Source: Mesorhizobium sp. B2-1-1 (lineage in GTDB: Bacteria; Pseudomonadota; Alphaproteobacteria; Rhizobiales; Rhizobiaceae). Taken from it: DNA of 64,000 bases. Both the position numbers and the translations under genes were made by a program. Every line of letters starts with the position of its first letter. The stretch's first letter is position 1. Under the pieces are notes generated by a model, which worked only from the letters and a program-made list of their open reading frames with translations, was not told where the DNA came from and ran no database searches. This document shows positions 8,620 through 18,012 of this stretch, one piece after another. Where the stretch lies: positions 124,001 through 188,000 of the forward strand of contig NZ_CP083954.1 of assembly GCF_006442975.2 (NCBI RefSeq). The letters are read 5' to 3'.

Positions 8620-10011
8620 CTACCCACTCGCCGCAAGCAATAAGACACCCGCCAAAGCCGATCCGGCAAGCGTCGGCAGCATGCCGATTTTCAGCTTGAG
8701 GATGGCGATCATGGTAGCGCAGGACAGCAGCGCGGCACGCCAGTCGATCGAGGACAGTACCGGCATCTCCGTTCCGAGCCCCGTCGCGCGCACGTCGCGG
8801 AAGATGACGTGCAAGGCGAACCACAGGGCCAGATTCATGATGACGCCGACGACCGCCGCGGTGATCGCGCCCAATGCCGCCGACAATGCCTTGTTGCCGC
8901 GCAGCGCCTCGATGTAGGGCGCGCCGAGGAATATCCAGAAGAAGCACGGCGTGAAGGTAACCCACAGCGTAAGCAGCGCTCCAAGCGATCCGGCAAACAA
9001 CGGATATGGCGATCCGGAATGGCGCAAGCCTGCAAGGAAGCCGACGAACTGCAGGACCAGGATGAGCGGTCCTGGCGTGGTTTCGGCAAGGCCCAGGCCA
9101 TCGACCATTTCGCCTGGCGCAAGCCAGCCAAGAGAACCGACGGCCGCTTGCGCGACATAGGCCAGAACGGCATAGGCGCCGCCGAAAGTGACGACCGCCA
9201 TGAGGCTGAAGAAGCCGCCGATCTGCGTCCAGACGCTGTTTGCCGATGTGAACGCCCAGATCAGCACAACCGGTCCAAGCCAGATCGGCAGCCAGATCGC
9301 GATGGTGCGCGGCGCGTGCCATCGCGTCGGCCTGGTGTGGGCCAGTTCGCCGCGCTCGAACATCAGATCGACCGCGCCCGTGGCGTCGGGAGCTTCGTCC
9401 TTGCCATGCGCGGCGCCAGAAAACAGGGCCGGCGCGATGCCGTTTCCGACCCACCCCACCAGTCCTGCAAACAGGACGAGGAGCGGAAAGGGGACGTTGA
9501 GCACGTAGATGCCGACAAAGGCGCAAAGCGCGATCGCCGCCATCACCCGGTTCTTCAAGGCGCGCCGGCCGATGCGGATCACGGCCTCGACCACGATCGC
9601 CAGCACTGCCGCCTTCACCCCGAAAAACAGCGACTCGACCAGCGGCGCATCACCATAGAGCGCATAGAGAATGCTCAAGGTCAGCATGACGAGCGCGCCG
9701 GGCACGACGAAGAGGACGCCGGCAACAAGACCGCCGACCGTCTTGTGCAGCAGCCAGCCGATGTAGATGGCGAGTTGCTGGGCCTCGGGGCCAGGCAGCA
9801 GCATGCAGTAGTTCAGCGCATGCAGGAAACGCTGCTCGCCGATCCAGCGCTTTTCCTCGACCAATTCCCTGTGCATGAGCGCGATCTGCCCGGCCGGTCC
9901 GCCGAAACTGAGCAACCCGATCTTCGCCCAGAGTTTCGTGGCCTCGCGGAAGCTCGGGACCGCGGGCGCCTCGATGAGGTCGGCACTTTCCTCGGAAAGG
10001 AGGGAGTTCAT
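8620..10011 (-). CDS. chrA: Chromate transporter ChrA
   Basis: Inner-membrane CHR-family efflux protein of 463 residues, long-chain type with two homologous halves. Each half carries the family FGG motif: LLSFGGPAGQIALMHRELV near residue 40, and VVTFGGAYAVLAYVAQ in the second half. About ten hydrophobic segments are visible. The ATG at 10011 overlaps the chrB stop as ATGA, showing translational coupling; the longer open frame to 10065 lies inside chrB and is rejected. It exports chromate from the cytoplasm. Confidence 0.93.
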   Translation of the reverse strand: MNSLLSEESADLIEAPAVPSFREATKLWAKIGLLSFGGPAGQIALMHRELVEEKRWIGEQRFLHALNYCMLLPGPEAQQLAIYIGWLLHKTVGGLVAGVLFVVPGALVMLTLSILYALYGDAPLVESLFFGVKAAVLAIVVEAVIRIGRRALKNRVMAAIALCAFVGIYVLNVPFPLLVLFAGLVGWVGNGIAPALFSGAAHGKDEAPDATGAVDLMFERGELAHTRPTRWHAPRTIAIWLPIWLGPVVLIWAFTSANSVWTQIGGFFSLMAVVTFGGAYAVLAYVAQAAVGSLGWLAPGEMVDGLGLAETTPGPLILVLQFVGFLAGLRHSGSPYPLFAGSLGALLTLWVTFTPCFFWIFLGAPYIEALRGNKALSAALGAITAAVVGVIMNLALWFALHVIFRDVRATGLGTEMPVLSSIDWRAALLSCATMIAILKLKIGMLPTLAGSALAGVLLLAASG

Positions 10012-10826
10012 GACGCCTTCGCTCCCGCCGGCCAATTGTGCGTCTCGTCGGTGGCGTCGCGGCACCAGCGGAAGAACGCGTCGTAAAGCAGCATGCCGGC
10101 ATCCAATTGTTGCAGGTCATCGCGAAACATGCGCGACAAGCCAAGCGAGGCGGCGAGAAATCCCGCCGCCTGCGGAACCAGGTCGAGGCTGGCCGTGTCG
10201 GCTGCGCGCACGATCACGGCGAGGCGGTCGAGCGCTTCGGATTCGAGCCCGAACTCCTCGAGCATCGTGTCGAAGGTGCAGCGCTCGCCGCGATGGCTCC
10301 AGAACGCATTGTCGATGTCGAAAGGCACGGCCTGAAAACGATCGGCGACATCGGGCACTTCCGCGGCGTCGACGAACAGGAAGACCGCTTGAGGATCGAC
10401 GAAACGGCGGATCAGCCAGGGGCAGGCGATGCGATCGACTTTGGGCCGGGCCCGCGTCACCCAGACGGTGCGGCCCTTGTCGTCACGAGGCGGCATCCTG
10501 TCGGCACGGACCAGAAGGCCGTGGGCGTCCCGCCAGGCTTCGAAGCCGCCTTCGAGCGATTCGGCGGCAATCCCTTCATGACGCAACCATGCGGCGACGC
10601 CTTGCGAGAGCTTTTTTCCCTGCTGGCAGACGACCGCCACGCGGCCACCGGCGAAGTCGGCTGCCCAAGTCTGGACGGTTTTGAAATCGCGCCGGTACGA
10701 CGCCGGCAGCAAACGTGGATCGGCGTTGTAGTCGTCCTCGGTACGGATATCGAGGATTGCAGGCGCGCCCGGCAAACCGACCATACGGATCAGTTGCGGC
10801 ACGGTGACAGCGGTTGTTGACGGCAT
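10008..10826 (-). CDS. chrB: Chromate resistance protein: rhodanese domain fused to ChrB C-terminal domain
   Basis: 272 residues. The N-terminal rhodanese-like domain (about 1-115) has the active-site loop VVCQQGKKLSQG with its catalytic cysteine. The second half (about 125-265) is the Chrome_Resist/ChrB domain, recognisable from ARPKVDRIACPWLIRRFVDP and FDIDNAFWSHRGERCTFDTM. ATG 10826 sits 7 bases after AGGAGG; the upstream GTG at 10835 is part of that ribosome-binding site. ChrB proteins act as chromate-responsive regulators or accessory proteins of ChrA. The rhodanese domain, replacing the usual ChrB N-terminus, suggests a sulfur or thiol step (inference). Confidence 0.85.
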   Translation of the reverse strand: MPSTTAVTVPQLIRMVGLPGAPAILDIRTEDDYNADPRLLPASYRRDFKTVQTWAADFAGGRVAVVCQQGKKLSQGVAAWLRHEGIAAESLEGGFEAWRDAHGLLVRADRMPPRDDKGRTVWVTRARPKVDRIACPWLIRRFVDPQAVFLFVDAAEVPDVADRFQAVPFDIDNAFWSHRGERCTFDTMLEEFGLESEALDRLAVIVRAADTASLDLVPQAAGFLAASLGLSRMFRDDLQQLDAGMLLYDAFFRWCRDATDETHNWPAGAKAS

Positions 10827-10974
10827 GGCGTCCACCTCCTGAAAGAGAAGCCTGGACGCGAACGTTGGGCTGACGCCTCACGGGGTCGTCGCGATGAACC
10901 CCTTGCAGCGATGGTGGATTTGTTGGGCAGGCTTGTCAAGGACGCAATGTCCCCGGCCTGTGGCAGGCCGCGAA

Positions 10975-11008
10975 ACGGAAAGACGACCGGCGGCCGATCA
11001 GGCCGCCG
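10975..11008 (-). terminator. Probable terminator of the IlvD/Edd dehydratase gene
   Basis: Perfect 8-bp stem CGGCGGCC (10988-10995) / GGCCGCCG (11001-11008) with a 5-base loop. Read on the reverse strand it is followed by the T-rich tract GTCGTCTTTCCGTTT. It lies 61 bases past the dehydratase stop. The rest of the 242-base gap up to chrB shows nothing else recognisable. Confidence 0.5.
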
Positions 11009-11068
11009 ATCGGCGATCGCTATCCGTCAATTATCGCTTGAAACGATCGATGATTGTCCGGGGAATAA

Positions 11069-12874
11069 TCAGTGATTGTCCCGGGGCACGCCCTTCGTAT
11101 GAGCGACGTCCTGGTATTTCACCGCCGGTTTCAGCACCATGCCGCCCGAGAACTGGTCGACCATACCGCGCTGGATTTCCTGCCATGGTGTCTGGTGCTC
11201 GGGATAATGGTAGCCGCCATTGTTCTGCAGCTCGGCGCGGCGGCGGGTGATCTCGTCATCGGTGACGAGAATGTTGGCCGTGCCCTTTTTCAGGTCGATG
11301 CGAACGCGGTCGCCTGTCTTGAGCAACGCAAGCCCCCCGCCGATGGCGGCTTCCGGCGAGGCGTTGAGGATGGAGGGCGAGCCTGACGTGCCGGACTGGC
11401 GGCCGTCGCCGATGCAGGCCAGCGCGTGGATGCCCTTCTTGATGAGATAGGCCGGCGGCTGCATGTTGACGACCTCGGCGCCGCCGGGATAGCCGACCGG
11501 ACCGGCGCCGCGCATGAACAGGATGGTGTGCTCGTCGATCCCTTGCGCCGGGTCGTCGATGCGGGCGTGGTAATCCTCCGGACCGTCGAAGACCATGGCA
11601 TTGCCCTCGAAGGCCTCGGGGTCCTTCGGGTTGGAGAGATAGCGCTCGCGGAATTCGGGCGAGATGCCGCTGGTCTTCATGATTGCCGAATCGAACAGAT
11701 TGCCCTTGAGATTGATGAAGCCGGCATTGGCCTTCAGCGGCTCGGCGACAGTGCGGATGACCTCGCGGTTCTCGTTGACGGCATCGCGGCAATTGTCGCC
11801 CATTGTCTTGCCGTTGGCGGTCAGAGCATCCGGATGCGGCAGCAGCCCGGCTTTCATGAGCTCCGCCACCACGGCCGGCACGCCGCCCGCGTGATGGTAG
11901 TCCTCGCCCAGATATTCGCCCGTCGGCTGGAGATTGACGATGAGCGGCACGTCGAGGCCGATCTTCTGCCAGTCGTCATTGTCGAGCGGCACGCCGAGAT
12001 GGCGGGCGATGGCGTTGAGATGGATCGGCGCGTTGGTGGAGCCGCCGATCGCCGAATTGACGACGATGGCGTTCTCGAACGCCTTGCGCGTCATGATGTC
12101 GGAGGGCTTCAAATCCTCGTGCACCATATCGACGATGCGTTTTCCCGTCTCGTAGGCGATCTGGCCGCGCTCGCGATAAGGAGCCGGAATCGCGGCCGAA
12201 CCCGGCAGCTGCATGCCGAGCGCCTCGGCCAGCGAGTTCATGGTGGTGGCGGTGCCCATGGTGTTGCAGTAGCCGGTGGACGGCGCCGAGGAGGCGACGA
12301 TGTCCATGAACTCGTCGTAGCCGATCTCGCCGGCCGACAGGCGCTGGCGCGATTCCCAGACGATGGTGCCCGAACCGGTGCGCTTGCCCTTGTGCCAGCC
12401 GTTAAGCATCGGACCGACCGACAGCGCTATGGCCGGAATGTTGACGGTCGCCGCCGCCATCAACAGCGCCGGCGTCGTCTTGTCGCAGCCGATGGTGAGC
12501 ACGACGCCGTCAAGCGGATAGCCATAGAGCACTTCTACCAGGCTGAGATAGGCAAGGTTGCGGTCGAGAGCTGCGGTCGGGCGCTTGCCGGTCTCCTGGA
12601 TCGGGTGGCACGGGAATTCGAAAGGAATGCCGCCCATCGAGACGATGCCTTCGCGCACGCGTTTGGCGAGCTCGATGTGGTGGCGATTGCAAGGCGACAG
12701 GTCGGAACCGGTCTGGGCAATGCCGATCAGCGGCTTGCCCGACATCAGTTCGGCGCGCGTCAGCCCGTAATTCAGGTAGCGCTCCAGATAAAGTGCCGTC
12801 ATGCCCGGATTGTCGGGGTTGTCGAACCACTCCTGCGAGCGAAACTTTTTCTTTCCTGTGGGGGCGCCAGCCAT
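11069..12874 (-). CDS. IlvD/Edd-family sugar-acid dehydratase (arabonate/xylonate-type)
   Basis: 601-residue iron-sulfur dehydratase. Cluster cysteines are visible in [22 protein letters not shown] and [20 protein letters not shown], and the catalytic serine region is [16 protein letters not shown]. It is clearly a paralogue of the true ilvD at 46.5 kb but belongs to the branch acting on pentonates and related sugar acids (L-arabonate, D-xylonate). The substrate is not determined. The start is the second of two ATG codons (12874), 6 bases after GGAG; the open frame to 13237 covers the intergenic region and the divergent gene and is rejected. A perfect palindrome just upstream is a likely operator. 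Confidence 0.85.
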   Translation of the reverse strand: MAGAPTGKKKFRSQEWFDNPDNPGMTALYLERYLNYGLTRAELMSGKPLIGIAQTGSDLSPCNRHHIELAKRVREGIVSMGGIPFEFPCHPIQETGKRPTAALDRNLAYLSLVEVLYGYPLDGVVLTIGCDKTTPALLMAAATVNIPAIALSVGPMLNGWHKGKRTGSGTIVWESRQRLSAGEIGYDEFMDIVASSAPSTGYCNTMGTATTMNSLAEALGMQLPGSAAIPAPYRERGQIAYETGKRIVDMVHEDLKPSDIMTRKAFENAIVVNSAIGGSTNAPIHLNAIARHLGVPLDNDDWQKIGLDVPLIVNLQPTGEYLGEDYHHAGGVPAVVAELMKAGLLPHPDALTANGKTMGDNCRDAVNENREVIRTVAEPLKANAGFINLKGNLFDSAIMKTSGISPEFRERYLSNPKDPEAFEGNAMVFDGPEDYHARIDDPAQGIDEHTILFMRGAGPVGYPGGAEVVNMQPPAYLIKKGIHALACIGDGRQSGTSGSPSILNASPEAAIGGGLALLKTGDRVRIDLKKGTANILVTDDEITRRRAELQNNGGYHYPEHQTPWQEIQRGMVDQFSGGMVLKPAVKYQDVAHTKGVPRDNH

Positions 12875-12886
12875 CATGGTCTCCGT

Positions 12887-12901
12887 ATTTGTATGACAAA
12901 T
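12887..12901. promoter_or_regulatory. Palindromic operator candidate (GntR/FadR-like)
   Basis: Perfect 6-bp inverted repeat ATTTGT (12887-12892), ATG spacer, ACAAAT (12896-12901), with a further TATGACAA half-site at 12904-12911. It lies 10-24 bases ahead of the dehydratase start. TTGT-N3-ACAA cores are typical of FCD/GntR regulators of sugar-acid catabolism. No such regulator gene is adjacent. Confidence 0.5.
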
Positions 12902-13025
12902 CGATATGACAACGCGCGGATGCAGGCAAGGGGCACGCGTGATCTGAATCCGGACTTTGGTGCGATAGACATCAATCGGGCCGCACGCTACCAACAATCC
13001 GACATTGGTCGTCCGGGAGGTTCTG

Positions 13026-13478
13026 ATGGCTTTGGTGATCGAGGGCGAGGAGCGCATCGCCGCACCCCTCCAGAAAGTTTGGGAAGCGCTGAACGATCCG
13101 GCGGTGCTGAGAGAAAGCATCCCCGGCTGCCAGAGCCTCGAAATGAAGTCGCCGACCGAGATGGCGGCGACGGTGGTGCTGAAGATCGGCCCGATCAAGG
13201 CGACCTTCAACGGCGAGGTGACGCTGAGAAATCTCAATCCCCCGCATGCCTACACGATCCAGGGCGAAGGCAAGGGCGGCATCGCCGGCTTCGCCAAGGG
13301 CGGCGCCGACGTGACGCTGACCGAGGATGGGGCGGACGCGACGGTGCTCAAATACGCCGCCAAGGCCGAAGTCGGCGGCAAGATTGCCCAGCTCGGCAGC
13401 CGGCTGATCGAATCGACCTCGAAGAAACTGGCGGGACAGTTCTTTTCGAGCTTCGGCGAGAAGGTGGGTGCTGCTTAG
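13026..13478 (+). CDS. CoxG-like SRPBCC-domain protein
   Basis: 150 residues forming a single START/SRPBCC fold, family of carbon-monoxide dehydrogenase subunit G. Typical segments are [25 protein letters not shown] near the N-terminus and a Gly-rich middle ([17 protein letters not shown]). The ATG at 13026 is 5 bases after GGGAGG; the earlier in-frame start at 13005 has no such site. CoxG helps membrane anchoring and maturation of molybdenum hydroxylases, but no coxMSL genes are in the window, so the role is open. It is divergent from the dehydratase. Confidence 0.85.
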   Translation: MALVIEGEERIAAPLQKVWEALNDPAVLRESIPGCQSLEMKSPTEMAATVVLKIGPIKATFNGEVTLRNLNPPHAYTIQGEGKGGIAGFAKGGADVTLTEDGADATVLKYAAKAEVGGKIAQLGSRLIESTSKKLAGQFFSSFGEKVGAA

Positions 13479-13513
13479 GCTGGTCTATCCAGCGTTAGCG
13501 CCCCTGGACGACA

Positions 13514-14683
13514 TTACTCGAAGACGATGCTCGGCACGGCGTCCGCGGCCGCGCCGCGCTCTTCGTTGACCCTGTCCCAGACCTTCGAAGCGATATCGCG
13601 ATAGATCTTCGCTTCGGCACTGTCGGGCTTCGATGCCACCACCGGCGCACCTTCATCCGAGCTTTCGCGAATGCCCATCTCCAGCGGCACCTCGCCAAGG
13701 AAGGTGACGCCGAGGCGCTCGGCCTCACGGCGTGCGCCGCCATGGCCGAAGATGTCGTAGCGCTTGCCGGTGTCGGGGGCGAGGAAATAGCTCATGTTCT
13801 CGACGATGCCGAGCAGCGGCACGTCGACTTTCCTGAACATGTTGAGGCCCTTGCGAGCATCGATCAGGGCCAGATCCTGCGGCGTCGAGACGATGACCGC
13901 GCCGGCCAACGGCACCTGCTGGGCCATGGTGAGCTGGGCGTCACCGGTGCCAGGGGGCATATCGACGACGAGCACGTCGAGCGGCCCCCATTCGACTTCG
14001 CGCAGCATCTGCGTCAGCGCCGACATCACCATCGGCCCGCGCCAGATCATCGGCGTTTCCTCGTCGACGAGGAAGCCCATCGACATCACCTTGAGACCGT
14101 AATTCTGCATCGGTTTCAGGATCTTGCCGTCGACGGTCTGCGGCCGGCCGCGGATGTTGAGCAGCCTTGGCATGGACGGGCCATAGATGTCGGCATCGAG
14201 CACGCCCACTTTCAGCCCGTTGGCGGCGAGGCCGAGGGCCAGATTGACGGCTGTGGTCGACTTGCCGACACCGCCCTTGCCGGACGCAACCGCGATGATC
14301 GCCTCGATGCCGGGCACGCCGCGCTTGCCCTGGCTGTGCGAGGCAGGCGCATGGGGCGCCGGGCGCGGCGCGGCAACGGGCGGGGCGGGACGTGGCGCCG
14401 GGCGCGCCGCGACAGGCGCCTCCATGCCGCCGCCCTTCTTCTCCGCCGTCAAGGCGACGACGGCGCCGGCGACACCAGGAATAGCTTTCACGACACGCTC
14501 GGCCGCGGCGCGCAATGGCTCCATCTCCTGCGCCCTGGCGGCCGGAACGGTGATCGAGAAGAACACTTTCGAATCGGCGATGAAAATCTCGGAAACCATG
14601 CCGAGGTCGACGATGTTGCCGGTGAAATCGGGGCCATTGACCGTTTTCAGGCGCTCGATGACGGTTTCCTTGGTGACGGACAT
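13514..14683 (-). CDS. Mrp/ApbC-type iron-sulfur carrier ATPase
   Basis: 389-residue Mrp/NBP35 P-loop protein implicated in Fe-S cluster delivery. The N-terminal MIP18-like domain (about residues 1-85) is followed by an Ala/Pro/Arg-rich linker and the ATPase, whose deviant Walker A is ASGKGGVGKSTTAVNLAL, with switch VVDMPPGTGDAQLT. The usual cluster-binding CxxC before the FGHGG motif is absent: the sequence reads FLAPDTGKRYDIFGHGG. The start is ATG 14683 (MSVTKETVIERL); the longer frame to 15091 crosses into the pit gene and is rejected. It is a single gene between CoxG and the Pit genes. Confidence 0.92.
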   Translation of the reverse strand: MSVTKETVIERLKTVNGPDFTGNIVDLGMVSEIFIADSKVFFSITVPAARAQEMEPLRAAAERVVKAIPGVAGAVVALTAEKKGGGMEAPVAARPAPRPAPPVAAPRPAPHAPASHSQGKRGVPGIEAIIAVASGKGGVGKSTTAVNLALGLAANGLKVGVLDADIYGPSMPRLLNIRGRPQTVDGKILKPMQNYGLKVMSMGFLVDEETPMIWRGPMVMSALTQMLREVEWGPLDVLVVDMPPGTGDAQLTMAQQVPLAGAVIVSTPQDLALIDARKGLNMFRKVDVPLLGIVENMSYFLAPDTGKRYDIFGHGGARREAERLGVTFLGEVPLEMGIRESSDEGAPVVASKPDSAEAKIYRDIASKVWDRVNEERGAAADAVPSIVFE

Positions 14684-14760
14684 GGCTGTTGCTTCCCTGG
14701 CGTTCGGCTGCTGCTCACATAGTGCAGATCGCCGGCGGCTCCAAGCGCCAGGCCGCGACA

Positions 14761-15765
14761 TCAGCCTGCCAGGCGAACCGCCAGATAGGTCAGTGCAGAA
14801 ATCGCCGCCGTCGCCGGCAAGGTGACGACCCATGCGATGACGATGTTGCCGGCTATGCCCCAGCGCACCGCCGAGACACGGCGGGCGGCGCCGACGCCGA
14901 TGATGGCGCCGGTGATGGTGTGCGTGGTCGAAACCGGAACACCGAGCCATGTCGCGGCGAAGAGGGTGATGGCGCCGCCGGTCTCGGCGCAGAATCCCTG
15001 CATCGGGTTGAGCCTGGTGATCTTCGAGCCCATCGTGTGGACGATGCGCCAACCGCCGAACAGCGTGCCCAGCGCCAATGCCGACTGGCAAGTCAGGACC
15101 ACCCAGAGCGGCACGTAGAAATCCGTTCCGAGCATGCCTTGGGAATAGAGCAGCACGGCGATGATGCCCATGGTCTTTTGCGCATCGTTGCCGCCATGAC
15201 CGAGCGAATAGAGGGAGGCGGAAAAGAACTGCATGACACGGAAGGTACTGTCGACGGCAAACGGCGTCTGGCGCACGAACAGCCAGGAAACCACCAGGAT
15301 CAGGAGAAGCGCCAGGACAAAGCCCGTCGCCGGCGACAGGACGATGGCGGCGACCGTCTTGCCGAGCCCCGCCCAGACGATGGCACCCGTGCCGGCCTTT
15401 GCGACGCCTGCCCCCACCAATCCGCCGATCAACGCATGCGAACTGCTCGATGGGATGCCGGCGATCCAGGTGACGATGTTCCAGACGATGGCGCCGACCA
15501 GGGCGGCGAAGATCACCGCCGGGGTGACGATGCTTGCATCGATGATACCCTTGCCCACGGTTTCGGCGACATGGAGGCCAAAGAACATGAAGGCGATGAA
15601 ATTGAAGAAGGCCGCCCAGAACACCGCGTAATGCGGTCTCAGCACCCGGGTCGAGACAATGGTGGCGATCGAGTTGGCGGCGTCGTGCAGGCCGTTGAGG
15701 AAATCGAAGAACAGCGCGACGGCGACAAGGCCGACCAGCAGGGGAAAGGCGATCGCGACTTCCAT
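14761..15765 (-). CDS. pit: Low-affinity inorganic phosphate transporter, PiT family
   Basis: Integral membrane phosphate carrier of 334 residues with two duplicated signature regions: FDFLNGLHDAANSIATIVST near the N-terminus and LGHGGNDAQKTMGIIAVLL in the second half. About nine hydrophobic helices are visible. It begins 3 bases after the stop of the DUF47 gene, giving an operon like the described orfA-pit pair of Sinorhizobium meliloti. In that system expression is repressed when phosphate is scarce; no Pho box was found here. Confidence 0.95.
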   Translation of the reverse strand: MEVAIAFPLLVGLVAVALFFDFLNGLHDAANSIATIVSTRVLRPHYAVFWAAFFNFIAFMFFGLHVAETVGKGIIDASIVTPAVIFAALVGAIVWNIVTWIAGIPSSSSHALIGGLVGAGVAKAGTGAIVWAGLGKTVAAIVLSPATGFVLALLLILVVSWLFVRQTPFAVDSTFRVMQFFSASLYSLGHGGNDAQKTMGIIAVLLYSQGMLGTDFYVPLWVVLTCQSALALGTLFGGWRIVHTMGSKITRLNPMQGFCAETGGAITLFAATWLGVPVSTTHTITGAIIGVGAARRVSAVRWGIAGNIVIAWVVTLPATAAISALTYLAVRLAG

Positions 15766-15768
15766 CGC

Positions 15769-16410
15769 CTAGACGTTCTCGATGACGATGCCGCTGATCT
15801 CGTTGGCGACGTCCTCGAAGCGGTCGACCACCTTCTCCAATTGGCCATAGATCTCCGAGCCGATCAGATAGGCCATCGCATCGCTGCGGCCGTGCCGCCT
15901 GAAGAGATCCTTCAGGCCCTGCTCATGCAGATCGTCGGCTCGGCCTTCGGCACGCATGACTTCCTCGGCGAGTTCGTTCAGGCGCGCACTGTTGGCGCCG
16001 ACCTTGGCCAGCAGCGGGATCGCCTCCGCGACGAGCCTGGCGGCATCGACAATGACGGCGCCCATTTCCTGCATCAGCGGATCGAATTCCCTCTTCTCGA
16101 ACAGCCGCACCGTCTTGACGGTCTTGTGCATCATGTCGATGGCGTCATCCATCGACTGGATCAGGTCCTTGATATCGCCGCGGTCGAAAGGCGTGATGAA
16201 TGAGCGCCGCACGGCAAGCAGGACTTCGGCGGTGATATGGTCGGCTTCGTCCTCGAGATCGACGATCTTTTCGCACCAATGCTCGATGTCCTTGCCTAGG
16301 AGGAGCTGCTGCAGGGCCTCCGCGCCGCCGACCACCGTGCGGGAATGCCGCTCGAACAGGTCGAAGAAGCGATCTTCGCGCGGCAACAGCTTGCGGAACC
16401 AGCCCAGCAT
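15769..16410 (-). CDS. DUF47/PhoU-like Pit accessory protein (OrfA)
   Basis: 213-residue all-helical PhoU-like protein (DUF47) expected to regulate or assist the Pit transporter. Features include MLGWFRKLLPREDRFFDLFE at the start, the acidic metal-binding type helix IVDLEDEADHITAEVL, and the helix FITPFDRGDIKDLIQSMDDA. ATG 16410 is 7 bases after GGGAGG. The longer open frame to 16503 adds an atypical extension and is rejected. Confidence 0.92.
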   Translation of the reverse strand: MLGWFRKLLPREDRFFDLFERHSRTVVGGAEALQQLLLGKDIEHWCEKIVDLEDEADHITAEVLLAVRRSFITPFDRGDIKDLIQSMDDAIDMMHKTVKTVRLFEKREFDPLMQEMGAVIVDAARLVAEAIPLLAKVGANSARLNELAEEVMRAEGRADDLHEQGLKDLFRRHGRSDAMAYLIGSEIYGQLEKVVDRFEDVANEISGIVIENV

Positions 16411-16619
16411 GTTCGTCCCTCCCGGCGCACCAGTTCCATCCACATAGCGCCGCATGCGCCCATGGGGAACAGTAAGCCGGCTGAAAGATGTGGATGCAGC
16501 CAATTGCAGGCACCGCTCGCAATTGGCTGGCCGCCGGCAAAGCGGGGGTCGTCAAGCGACCGGAGCGACCTATTTCCAAGGAGACGCCGGGGACGACAAG
16601 CAGCGAAGGAGAAACGATC

Positions 16620-16997
16620 ATGCTTGCAAACAGCAACGCGACGGCCAACCTCGCGGTGAAAGAGCTGGCGAAGGCAAAGGCTTTCTACGAGGGGACGCTC
16701 GGCCTGAAACAGGTGCATGACGAGGGTGGCGAACTGATCGTGTACAAAAGCGGCGACACCACGATCAATGTCTATCGCTCTCAGTTCGCCGGAACCAACA
16801 AGGCGACGGCGGTGACGTGGACGGTCGGCGATGAGATCGACACCGTCGTCAGCGGGCTGAAATCGAAAGGCGTTGCGTTCGAGCACTACGAGATGCCCGG
16901 CCTGACACTGGAAGGCGACATCCATGTCGGTCACGGCATGAAGGTCGCCTGGTTCAAGGATCCGGACGGCAACATCCTCAATCTCGTCGACCGATAG
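16620..16997 (+). CDS. VOC/glyoxalase-family protein
   Basis: 125-residue small VOC protein (SNATANLAVKELAKAKAFYEGTLGLK; C-terminal VAWFKDPDGNILNLVDR with the metal-ligand Asn/Asp/Glu region of lyase-like members). ATG 16620 follows AAGGAG at usual spacing. It stands alone between the divergent pit unit and the LysR gene. No specific substrate can be given; relatives include lactoylglutathione lyase-like and antibiotic-binding proteins. Confidence 0.82.
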   Translation: MLANSNATANLAVKELAKAKAFYEGTLGLKQVHDEGGELIVYKSGDTTINVYRSQFAGTNKATAVTWTVGDEIDTVVSGLKSKGVAFEHYEMPGLTLEGDIHVGHGMKVAWFKDPDGNILNLVDR

Positions 16998-17089
16998 GTT
17001 TCTGCGATCAAGCATCGGCTTGGGGCGATCGACGTCGCAGTGGCCGGCAGCCCTCTGGCGCGGTGCGGCGGCGGCGGTTAGCTTCAGAT

Positions 17090-17989
17090 ATGATCGACAA
17101 GCTGGAATTTTTCATCGCGCTGGCCAAGGAAGAGCATTTCGGGCGGGCTGCCGAAGTGTGCGGCGTCACCCAGCCCACCTTGTCGGCCGGCATCAAGCAA
17201 CTTGAGGGTCAGCTGGGCGTGATGCTGGTCCTGCGCGGCTCGCGCTTCCAGGGCCTGACCCCGGAGGGCAAGCAGGTGCTGGTGTGGGCGCGCCGCATCG
17301 TCGGCGATACCAGAACCATGCGCGAGGAGATGCGGGCGGCGCGGCACGGCTTGTCGGGACGTATCCGCATCGCCGCCATTCCCACCGCGCTCGCCATGGT
17401 GGCGCGGCTGACGACGCCATTCCGCGAAAAACACCCCGGCGTCACCTTCTCGGTACTGTCCCGGACCTCGATCGAAGTGCTGTCGCTGCTCGGCAATTTC
17501 GATATAGACGCCGGCATCACCTATCTCGACAACGAACCGCTCGGACGAGTGACCAGCGTACCACTCTACGATGAGCGCTATCAGCTGATCACCGCCATCG
17601 GAAACCCCTATTCCGACCGCGACAAGGTGACATGGGCCGAGATCAGCCACCTGCCGCTCTGCCTGCTGACCCCGGACATGCAGAACCGCCGCATCATCGA
17701 CCAGCACCTGGCCGAGGCCGGTGTCGAGGTCCGGCCGACGCTGGAATCCAATTCGATGATCGTGCTGTTCTCGCATATCCGCACCGGCAAATGGTCCTCG
17801 ATCATGCCGCTCAACCTCACGGAAACGTTCGGCTTTTCCGAACCTATCAGGGCTATCCCGATCGTCGAGCCGGACGCCAGCCACACGGTCGGGCTGGTGG
17901 CCGCGTTGCGCGAACCGCATACGCCGCTGGTTTCGGCGCTGCTGGACGAGGCGATGGCGCTTGCAGACGATTTCCGCGCCCACCGCTAG
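17090..17989 (+). CDS. LysR-family regulator of the formate dehydrogenase operon (FdsR-like)
   Basis: 299 residues: N-terminal winged helix (about 1-60, IDKLEFFIALAKEEHFGRAA and TQPTLSAGIKQLEGQLG) followed by an OxyR/CysB-type periplasmic-binding-like effector domain. ATG 17090 fits the family N-terminus; an upstream open-frame extension is rejected. Position 132 bases before fdsG on the same strand matches the fdsR-fdsGBACD order known from Cupriavidus, where FdsR responds to formate. The OxyR-like palindrome at 18013-18035 is its likely operator. No redox cysteine pair like that of OxyR is evident. Confidence 0.85.
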   Translation: MIDKLEFFIALAKEEHFGRAAEVCGVTQPTLSAGIKQLEGQLGVMLVLRGSRFQGLTPEGKQVLVWARRIVGDTRTMREEMRAARHGLSGRIRIAAIPTALAMVARLTTPFREKHPGVTFSVLSRTSIEVLSLLGNFDIDAGITYLDNEPLGRVTSVPLYDERYQLITAIGNPYSDRDKVTWAEISHLPLCLLTPDMQNRRIIDQHLAEAGVEVRPTLESNSMIVLFSHIRTGKWSSIMPLNLTETFGFSEPIRAIPIVEPDASHTVGLVAALREPHTPLVSALLDEAMALADDFRAHR

Positions 17990-18012
17990 GTTAGGGAATA
18001 CAGGTGCTGGAA

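Noticed and set aside
13026..13478. Carbon-monoxide dehydrogenase operon
   Set aside because: Only the CoxG-like fold is present; no large, medium or small hydroxylase subunit gene is near.
11426..13498. A 690-codon open frame opposite the IlvD/Edd dehydratase
   Set aside because: Shadow of the dehydratase gene and the intergenic region; the reverse-strand protein has clear Fe-S dehydratase motifs, the forward one has none.
14689..16203. A long frame opposite pit and the DUF47 gene
   Set aside because: Highly charged, repeat-like composition typical of antisense frames; the reverse-strand genes have signature motifs.
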